Shown one piece after another: positions 7,235-12,730 of a stretch of DNA of 12,730 nucleotides (position 1 is the stretch's first letter; every line of letters starts with the position of its first letter). Source of the stretch: Legionellaceae bacterium. GTDB taxonomy: Bacteria > Pseudomonadota > Gammaproteobacteria > Legionellales > Legionellaceae. The position numbers and the translations under genes were made by a program. The DNA lies in NCBI GenBank assembly GCA_023266075.1, contig JAHFRX010000024.1, positions 1-12,730 on the forward strand, written 5' to 3'. The notes under the pieces were generated by a model that worked only from the letters and a program-made list of their open reading frames with translations, searched no databases and was not told the origin of the DNA.

Positions 7235-7283
7235 CTCCGCCCATTTATGACATTCTTTAGAAATGAGATCATAAGGTATTTTT

Positions 7284-9818
7284 GTGATATTGAACATGCG
7301 TATCTATTTGAAATCGTTATGCATAGCAAATATATGGGTTGCGGCGATAGGATTTGCAGCACCATCAAATACGGTGCTGACAGTGCCTGCTGATACTTCA
7401 CCTTTAACCGTCGAATCTATCGAGGCCTGTGTTATCCCTGCAGAAACACCGCTGACGGCAATGACCAGGCAGCGCATTAGTGATTGTTTGGGATGGGATG
7501 AGCATGTACGCGTTGGCTTGTGTCGCGGTAGATATCAAGATGCGCCCACTTTCTCAACAGCGCCACAAACAAAGCTTTCCGCAGATGAGGTATCATTTTA
7601 TGTCGAAGGAGCGTCGCGACTGAAAGGGCATGTCGAGGTGAATACACCAGAACGTATTGTTACAGCTGAAACAGCAACATTATATCGTGACCCGAAGACG
7701 AAGCGTATCACGCGTGTTGTGTTATACGACAATGTTCATTTAATTGAAAAGAATCGTTCTATTTGGGCGAAAAAAGCAACTATTAATCCCTCAACATCTG
7801 CTGGAAATATTCGAGATGTGGTGTATCGTTTTGACACAGTGCATCGCGGTGCTGCAATGCCAGCATGGGGATTAGCGTCGTTGATAAAGCGTTTTAGTAA
7901 TAAAGATATACTTTTAAAAAATGCCACGTACAGTACCTGCCCTCCTAAAAAACGAGACTGGAATATTGAGGCCCGCGAAATCTACATTTATGATGAGAAA
8001 CAGGAGGGCCGCGCCAAAGATACTAAGCTACGTCTCCATGATGTGCCTGTTTTGTATATGCCATATTTCAGTTTTCCAACGTCAAAAGAGCGTAAGACAG
8101 GATTTTTAATGCCAATGTACGGTTATTCGAATATTGGCGGATTTGATTTTGCAGCACCTTATTATTTGAATCTTGCGCCAAACTATGATGCAACGCTTAC
8201 ACCACATGCGTATACGTTTAGAGGCGTGATGTTAAATGGTGAAGGGCGTTATCTCACATCAAATTCGATAGGGATGTTAAACGCGAGTATTTTGCCCGAT
8301 GATAAGGCGTATCGAAATTTTTTGAATGTGAATAACGCACTGTTTCCTGGGTTAGCATCGCAATCGAATCATCGGTGGTCTGTATTATACCATGATGATA
8401 CCTCGTTTACAGAAAATCTTTCTATGCATGTGAATGTTCAACAGGTGTCTGATAATTATTATCTACAAGATTTTAGCAGTAACCTTGCCGTGTTGACCGA
8501 AAATCAACTGAGAAAAGAAGGCACGTTGACGTATGTGAGTGAGCATTGGCAACTACAAGCGTTGGCGGAAGCTTATCAAACACTGAATCCTATTAATCAA
8601 GCGAATATCAGTCATATCTACGAACGCTTACCACAATTTATGGCACAAGGCTATTATGATGAGTTACCTTTAAATACACGTTTTAGTCTTGTGGGGCAAT
8701 TTGATCAATTTCAATGGCCTGTGAATGACATTACAGTTCCTGAGGGGCCACGTTTTCATGTGAATCCGAGACTGGCAATAGATGAGCATGCTGCTTGGGG
8801 TTATTTTGTGCCAGCGGCGGAATTGGTTGAAAATTATTATCATATTAGCGCTGAAAGTTTAGGCCCGACGAAGAGCGTTAGCTATACGATACCGCGTTAT
8901 AATGTAGATAGTGGTTTATTTTTTGAAGATAAAGCGACGTGGCATGGTTATACACAAACGCTAGAACCTCGGCTGTTTTATTTAAATGTTCCGTACCATA
9001 ATCAATCAGAAGTACCCGCGTTTGATTCGGCGTATATGATTTTTACAGCGGATCAATTGTTTCGAATGAACCGTTTTTCAGGCCAAGATAGGATTGGGGA
9101 TGCGAATCAATTGTCTTATGCGTTAACAACGCGATTTTTAGCAGATACAGGCGTGGAGAAGGCGCGTTTAACAGTAGGGCAAATTGCCTATTTCGCTCAT
9201 CGGAATGTGAACTTATGCTATAATTCGCAAGGTCTTTGTCAAGACAACGCTTTGATGTTAGGCTATCTATCGCCGACGACGCATACCTCTCCTATCGCGA
9301 CACAAGGGACGTATCGATTGAATTCGGCGTGGAGTGTTGTGGGCGACTGGGTGTTTGACCCGAATGTAAATGCAGCGAACAACGCTGATTTTAACTTTCA
9401 TTATCAACCTGAAGTCAATCATATACTTCGTTTTGGATATTCTTATTTAGTGAATGGTAATATTTTTGCAGGGCGTGTTCATGAAGTTGGGCACGCGGCT
9501 CTTCATCAAGCAACAGCGAGTTATGCTTGGCCGTTCACGAATAGCTGGAGTGGATTAGGTGTTTATGGTTATAATTTGAGCGAACGTTATGACATGATGG
9601 CTTTTTTAGGATTTCAGTATGACAGTTGTTGTTGGGCTGTACGTCTTCTTGGTGGACGCGTGTATGATAGCTTATCGCCATTGACGCTAAAGCCTGAGTA
9701 TAATAATAACGTTTATGTGCAAGTGTTATTGAAAGGTTTGGGTGCGGTGGGTAGCAGTGATCCTGCAAGCACGATTCAGAGTTATTTACCAGGATATGTT
9801 AATCAATTTCAGCACTAA
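7284..9818 (+). CDS. lptD: LPS-assembly outer-membrane protein LptD
   Basis: LptD with lipoprotein LptE forms the outer-membrane translocon that inserts lipopolysaccharide into the outer leaflet. The 844-residue protein begins with a signal peptide (hydrophobic about 7-24, likely cleaved near GFA/AP), followed by an OstA-type beta-jellyroll (about 95-215; LSADEVSFYVEGASRLKGHVEV, first part 99-113). The block ATYSTCPPKKRDW (214-226) corresponds to the E. coli segment around Cys173. PYFSFPTSKERKTGFLMP and APYYLNLAPNYDATLTPH (291-308) mark the start of the barrel. DSCCW (780-784) holds the adjacent cysteine pair equivalent to C724-C725, needed for the maturation disulfides. Extra cysteines sit at 49, 68, 80, 645 and 652. 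GTG at 7284 is chosen because AAGGT (7273-7277) is 6 bases away; ATG at 7296 is the alternative. It is followed after 16 bases by surA, its chaperone, in the usual order. Confidence 0.95.
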   Translation: MILNMRIYLKSLCIANIWVAAIGFAAPSNTVLTVPADTSPLTVESIEACVIPAETPLTAMTRQRISDCLGWDEHVRVGLCRGRYQDAPTFSTAPQTKLSADEVSFYVEGASRLKGHVEVNTPERIVTAETATLYRDPKTKRITRVVLYDNVHLIEKNRSIWAKKATINPSTSAGNIRDVVYRFDTVHRGAAMPAWGLASLIKRFSNKDILLKNATYSTCPPKKRDWNIEAREIYIYDEKQEGRAKDTKLRLHDVPVLYMPYFSFPTSKERKTGFLMPMYGYSNIGGFDFAAPYYLNLAPNYDATLTPHAYTFRGVMLNGEGRYLTSNSIGMLNASILPDDKAYRNFLNVNNALFPGLASQSNHRWSVLYHDDTSFTENLSMHVNVQQVSDNYYLQDFSSNLAVLTENQLRKEGTLTYVSEHWQLQALAEAYQTLNPINQANISHIYERLPQFMAQGYYDELPLNTRFSLVGQFDQFQWPVNDITVPEGPRFHVNPRLAIDEHAAWGYFVPAAELVENYYHISAESLGPTKSVSYTIPRYNVDSGLFFEDKATWHGYTQTLEPRLFYLNVPYHNQSEVPAFDSAYMIFTADQLFRMNRFSGQDRIGDANQLSYALTTRFLADTGVEKARLTVGQIAYFAHRNVNLCYNSQGLCQDNALMLGYLSPTTHTSPIATQGTYRLNSAWSVVGDWVFDPNVNAANNADFNFHYQPEVNHILRFGYSYLVNGNIFAGRVHEVGHAALHQATASYAWPFTNSWSGLGVYGYNLSERYDMMAFLGFQYDSCCWAVRLLGGRVYDSLSPLTLKPEYNNNVYVQVLLKGLGAVGSSDPASTIQSYLPGYVNQFQH

Positions 9819-9834
9819 TTTGAGGAAGATTCGG

Positions 9835-11115
9835 ATGCGTAAGCAGTTTTGTATAGCGGTAATGTTATACACATCATGGGCAATGGCGGCACCCTTAGAT
9901 AAAGTGGTTGCGATAGTCAATAATGATGTCATTACAGCCAGCGAGTTAGATACACAAATTGAGATGGCACGCGAACAGTTGTTAGCCAGGAAAATGGAGG
10001 CACCGCCCCCTCCTGTGCTGCGTAAGCAAGTCTTAAATCATTTGATTGATGAGCAAATTGAGTTACAGCTTGCAAAAAATAATGATCTCAGTATTGATAA
10101 TGTCGAATTAGATGAAACCATTGCAAAAATTGCGGCATCCAATCATCTTTCTCTAGATGAAATGCGAAAAGCAGTTGAGCAGCAGGGTACTGTTTATCAG
10201 ATATACCGTGAGAGTATTCGTAAAGAAATGCTGATTAGTCGTATTCAACAGAGTGCAGTAGGCAAAGAAATTACGGTTTCCATGAAACAAGTGAATGATT
10301 ATTTGAAATCCAAAGAGCATATCGCAACCACACCGCAAATGTTTCATGTACACAATATTGTAGTGCCTTTACCCGAAGAACCAACGACAGCACAGATTGC
10401 TAAAGCACGTGAAAAAGCATTGAAACTCATGCAAAAAATACAACAAGGTGCTGATTTTAGTCAAGTGGCGATTACGGAGTCTAGTGGGACTGATGCACTG
10501 GAGGGCGGCTCTCTCGGGGAGCGTCATTTAGCTGAATTGCCAGAGGTCTTTGCTGAGCAAGTCGTTAAAATGAATGTGGGTGACATCAGAGGACCATTGC
10601 GTACGGGGAATGGTTTTCAGATCATTAAGCTTGTTGCAATCAGCAATACAGAAGTACATCACGAGGTCACTAAAACACATGTTCGTCATATCCTTTTAAA
10701 ACAGGGTGTGAATATGACTGAGGCTGAGGCAGATAGACAAATACATAATTTATATGAGCAATTAAAATCAGGAAAGGATTTTGCAGCGATGGCAAGGCAA
10801 TACTCGCTTGATCATGCGAGTGCTGCGAAAGGAGGTGATTTGGGCTGGATGACTTCAGATGAGTTAGTCCCTTCATTCGCAGAAGCGATGAAAGATTTAC
10901 CGTTACAGACCATCAGTAAACCCGTTAAAACACCTTTTGGTTGGCATTTAATTCAGGTGTTAGAACGGAAAACGGTAGATGACTCAGCCGCGTATCAACG
11001 TCAACAAGTGCGACAATTTTTATATCAGCGGAAATTCAACGAGGCTGTACAAAATTGGCAGCAACGTATGCGCGGTAGCGCATATATCAACATTATTGAA
11101 AAGGATTTAGCGTGA
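9835..11115 (+). CDS. surA: Periplasmic chaperone and peptidyl-prolyl isomerase SurA
   Basis: SurA escorts unfolded outer-membrane proteins, LptD among them, across the periplasm. The 426-residue precursor has a signal peptide cleaved after about residue 18 (SWAMA/APLDK), a SurA N-terminal domain (20-160; VVAIVNNDVITASELD, QVLNHLIDEQIELQLA), two parvulin domains (about 168-270, FHVHNIVVPLPEEPT; and 279-378, THVRHILLK, GGDLGWMTSDELVPSF, TPFGWHLIQVLE), and a C-terminal helix that ends with RMRGSAYINII, as in E. coli. ATG at 9835 is preceded by GAGGAAG (9822-9828) and gives the proper signal peptide; the open frame upstream overlaps lptD and is not used. Residues 57-60 are four prolines in the N-terminal domain, a site where EF-P would be expected to help translation. 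The stop overlaps the pdxA start by GTGA. Confidence 0.96.
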   Translation: MRKQFCIAVMLYTSWAMAAPLDKVVAIVNNDVITASELDTQIEMAREQLLARKMEAPPPPVLRKQVLNHLIDEQIELQLAKNNDLSIDNVELDETIAKIAASNHLSLDEMRKAVEQQGTVYQIYRESIRKEMLISRIQQSAVGKEITVSMKQVNDYLKSKEHIATTPQMFHVHNIVVPLPEEPTTAQIAKAREKALKLMQKIQQGADFSQVAITESSGTDALEGGSLGERHLAELPEVFAEQVVKMNVGDIRGPLRTGNGFQIIKLVAISNTEVHHEVTKTHVRHILLKQGVNMTEAEADRQIHNLYEQLKSGKDFAAMARQYSLDHASAAKGGDLGWMTSDELVPSFAEAMKDLPLQTISKPVKTPFGWHLIQVLERKTVDDSAAYQRQQVRQFLYQRKFNEAVQNWQQRMRGSAYINIIEKDLA

Positions 11116-12101
11116 AGCCATTGTTGGTCACTTCTGGTGAGCCTGCGGGGGTTGGTCCGGATATTTGTTTAGCATTAGCATATACATTGTTTCCTGTCGT
11201 GGTGATGGGAGATAAAATACTGTTTCAAGCACGAGCAGAGCAATTAGGGTTGGACATCATATTTCGTGATTATGAAGTAGATCAAGTCATACTACCGCGA
11301 CCGGGTGAGCTCGTCATATTATCACAAGAGACCTTCGGTGAGATTGTTCCAGGCCAACTCAATATCAAACACGCATCGAGTGTCATGAGGATGTTACATG
11401 AAGCATGTGAGCGTGTTTTAGCAAATGAATTTTCGGCATTAGTAACGGGACCTGTACATAAAAGTGTCTTAAATGAGGCGGGGTTTGTTTTTTCAGGCCA
11501 CACGGAGTTTTTAAAAGAGCAATGTGGTGTACCCGATGTGGTGATGCTTTTAGCGAGCCCAGCCATGAAAGTAGCGTTGGTGACGACACATCTTCCGTTA
11601 AGGTGTGTGCCAGAAGCCATTACCAGCACTCGTCTTAGCACAGCAATTTCCATATTATATCATGCACTTCAATGTGATTTTGGTTTGAAGCAACCTAAAA
11701 TCGCAGTGGCGGGGTTGAATCCACATGCCGGTGAATCAGGTTATTTGGGAAGAGAGGAAATAGATGTTTTCTCACCTGTTCTCACCTCTTTTCAACAAAA
11801 AGGCATGGTAGTGACCGGTCCTTTTCCTGCCGACACGTTATTTTCATCTGAGCATTGTGCTTTATACGACGTTTTTTTAACAATGTATCATGATCAGGGT
11901 TTACCGGTGATCAAATATGCGGACTTCGAGCGGGCCGTGAATGTAACATTGGGTCTTCCTATTGTGCGTACGTCTGTTGATCATGGCACAGCACTTTCAC
12001 TCGCGGGTACTGGGAAAGCAAATCCATCCAGTTTAATCGAGGCGGTACAGCTTGCGTATCAAATTGCCGCTCGTAGGGAAGCCAATGTGTCAGAAAATTA
12101 G
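11112..12101 (+). CDS. pdxA: 4-hydroxythreonine-4-phosphate dehydrogenase
   Basis: PdxA oxidises 4-phosphohydroxy-L-threonine with NAD(P)+ in the deoxyxylulose-5-phosphate-independent half of pyridoxal phosphate synthesis; the product condenses in PdxJ. The 329-residue protein has TSGEPAGVGPDI (7-18), the binding block ALVTGPVHK (109-117), FSGHTEFL (127-134) and the three metal-binding histidines H160 (VTTHLPL), H205 (GLNPHAGE) and H260 (MYHDQGLP), equivalent to the E. coli 166/211/266 set, then TSVDHGTAL (287-295). The GTG start at 11112 has AAGGA (11101-11105) 6 bases upstream and overlaps the surA stop by 4 bases, so coupling is likely. The lptD-surA-pdxA order is the usual gammaproteobacterial one. 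What normally follows (rsmA, apaG, apaH) is missing; folA overlaps by 17 bases instead. Confidence 0.96.
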   Translation: MKPLLVTSGEPAGVGPDICLALAYTLFPVVVMGDKILFQARAEQLGLDIIFRDYEVDQVILPRPGELVILSQETFGEIVPGQLNIKHASSVMRMLHEACERVLANEFSALVTGPVHKSVLNEAGFVFSGHTEFLKEQCGVPDVVMLLASPAMKVALVTTHLPLRCVPEAITSTRLSTAISILYHALQCDFGLKQPKIAVAGLNPHAGESGYLGREEIDVFSPVLTSFQQKGMVVTGPFPADTLFSSEHCALYDVFLTMYHDQGLPVIKYADFERAVNVTLGLPIVRTSVDHGTALSLAGTGKANPSSLIEAVQLAYQIAARREANVSEN

Positions 12102-12576
12102 CATCATTGTTGCGATGGATGAAGCCGGTGGAATTGGCAAAAAGAATGCATTACTTTGCCATTTACCTGCTGATTTAAAATACTTCAAAGAAATGACACG
12201 TCATAAACCGATTGTCATGGGTCGTAAAACGTATGAATCAATCGGCCGACCTTTACCTGAAAGAGAGAATATTGTTTTAAGTCGCACGTTACAATCTTCA
12301 CCAGGTATACGTGTTGTAACGTCAATAGAAGATGTTCTCAAATTGATGGGACCTGAAGTGATGATTATTGGTGGCGCTGAGATTTTTGAGCTATTTTTGC
12401 CTCGTGTCACGCATCTATATGTGACGCGAATCCATCATCGTTTTGAGGCAGATGTTTTTTTTCCAGCACTTGATGAGTCACAGTGGCAGATAGAAGCTAA
12501 GACGCTGTATATGAAGGATGAAAAAAATCCATATCATTTAACGTTTGAGATACAAAAAAGGGTTGACAAAGAATGA
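12085..12576 (+). CDS. folA: Dihydrofolate reductase with altered Met20 loop
   Basis: FolA reduces dihydrofolate to tetrahydrofolate with NADPH and is the trimethoprim target. The 163-residue protein matches E. coli FolA (159) in IGRPLPERENIVLSR, IIGGAEIFELFLP and the C-terminal strand region. The substrate-protonating acid is present as D30 in HLPADL (E. coli D27). However, the loop reads NALLCHLPAD where the family has NxxPWxLPAD: the usual Pro21-Trp22 pair is Leu24-Cys25. Each change could arise from one base (CCT to CTT, TGG to TGC). The enzyme otherwise looks intact, so it is probably functional, perhaps with altered loop dynamics or inhibitor response. Start ATG 12085 has AGGGA (12075-12079) 5 bases away; the longer TTG reading from 12052 only extends into pdxA. 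The 3' end carries the -35 box of the rRNA promoter. Confidence 0.94.
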   Translation: MCQKISIIVAMDEAGGIGKKNALLCHLPADLKYFKEMTRHKPIVMGRKTYESIGRPLPERENIVLSRTLQSSPGIRVVTSIEDVLKLMGPEVMIIGGAEIFELFLPRVTHLYVTRIHHRFEADVFFPALDESQWQIEAKTLYMKDEKNPYHLTFEIQKRVDKE

Positions 12577-12590
12577 GAGATGAGTAGAAT
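12563..12590 (+). promoter_or_regulatory. rRNA operon P1-type promoter
   Basis: TTGACA (12563-12568, consensus) and TAGAAT (12585-12590) with a 16-base spacer, the same spacing as E. coli rrnB P1. The next bases GCACACCACT resemble the rrnB P1 discriminator and start (GCGCCACCACT), putting initiation at about A12598. An A-run (12554-12559) just upstream of the -35 could be part of an UP element. The -35 box and upstream region lie inside folA. Such discriminators are known to make rRNA promoters sensitive to ppGpp/DksA and the initiating nucleotide; that this applies here is inferred. Confidence 0.85.
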
Positions 12591-12597
12591 GCACACC

Positions 12598-12715
12598 ACT
12601 TGCCCTGGGGGCGACGTTGCTTAAGAAGATAGAGACAAACTGTGTGGGCATTTTCGGATGCTTTTGAGTTGATAGTAAAGAGAAATAAGAGACGCGCAAG
12701 CGTCAAGTTAGGATT
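12598..12715 (+). ncRNA. rRNA operon leader with boxC-like element
   Basis: Transcribed leader before 16S rRNA, removed during processing. GACAAACTGTGTGGGCA (12634-12650) differs at one base from the E. coli rrn leader sequence around boxC. TGCTTAAGA (12618-12626) occupies the place of boxA but matches its consensus (TGCTCTTTAACA) only in part. GCCC/GGGC (12602-12612) can form a small hairpin near the 5' end, and GACGC-GCAA-GCGTC (12691-12704) is a perfect GNRA tetraloop hairpin just before 16S, comparable to the CGTC-GCAA-GACG hairpin in the E. coli leader. Confidence 0.75.
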
Positions 12716-12730
12716 AAATTGAAGAGTTTG
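12716..12730 (+). rRNA. rrs: 16S ribosomal RNA, first 15 bases
   Basis: AAATTGAAGAGTTTG is identical to the 5' end of E. coli 16S rRNA and is preceded by an rrn-type promoter and leader. The gene continues beyond the right edge of the window. Confidence 0.93.

Noticed and set aside
11282..11653. 123-codon minus-strand frame inside pdxA
   Set aside because: Lies entirely inside a well-conserved PdxA with its metal-binding histidines; no independent start signal or motif.
12648..12665. GCAT/ATGC stem followed by TTTT as a terminator in the rrn leader
   Set aside because: Only four pairs; it lies between leader elements that must be transcribed to reach 16S.
1..12730. Mobile elements, CRISPR arrays, prophage, toxin-antitoxin or defence system
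   Set aside because: No transposase, integrase, repeat array, tRNA attachment site or defence-type gene is visible; nearly all sequence belongs to core genes.

Overview
This is a stretch of core gammaproteobacterial chromosome, AT-leaning by eye. The nearest protein resemblances I can recall are to Escherichia coli, Pseudomonas and the Legionellales (Coxiella/Legionella-like bacteria). The evidence is EF-P with Lys34 divergent from epmB, a full-length two-domain FadE, an AmgK-MurU pair divergent from lptD-surA-pdxA, and a window that ends exactly at the 5' end of a 16S rRNA gene behind an rrn P1-type promoter. The Legionellales assignment is an inference from gene content and base composition, not a demonstrated placement. 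There are no IS elements, phage genes, CRISPR arrays or tRNAs, and no gene-free stretch longer than about 140 bases.

Layout. (1) 1-1211: the C-terminal two thirds of a RimK-type ATP-grasp ligase (cut by the window edge), converging on and overlapping efp by 4 bases. (2) 1212-2285: a short divergent promoter region and epmB, the radical-SAM aminomutase that prepares the lysine put on EF-P. (3) 2367-5510: fadE (acyl-CoA dehydrogenase) and, starting at the base after its stop codon, an unrecognised 229-residue protein. (4) 5557-7226, minus strand: amgK-murU, sugar kinase and uridylyltransferase of cell-wall recycling, overlapping by GTGA. (5) 7229-12576, plus strand: lptD-surA-pdxA-folA, tightly packed, read from an extended -10 promoter that overlaps the amgK start codon. 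(6) 12563-12730: an rRNA promoter whose -35 box lies inside the end of folA, then an rrn leader and the first bases of 16S rRNA.

How the genes work together. EpmB acts on the EF-P made next door, and EF-P relieves ribosome stalling at proline runs; the SurA encoded downstream contains four consecutive prolines and so is a plausible client. SurA in turn is the periplasmic chaperone for outer-membrane proteins such as LptD, its operon partner. AmgK and MurU turn recycled MurNAc into UDP-MurNAc. PdxA (vitamin B6) and FolA (tetrahydrofolate) are metabolic passengers.

No multi-gene unknown system is visible. The points most worth a second look are the unrecognised protein coupled to fadE, with a degenerate EF-hand-like loop and a disordered acidic/glycine tail; a dihydrofolate reductase in which the usual Pro-Trp of the Met20 loop reads Leu-Cys; the direct pdxA-folA junction lacking rsmA-apaG-apaH; and the rRNA promoter embedded in folA.
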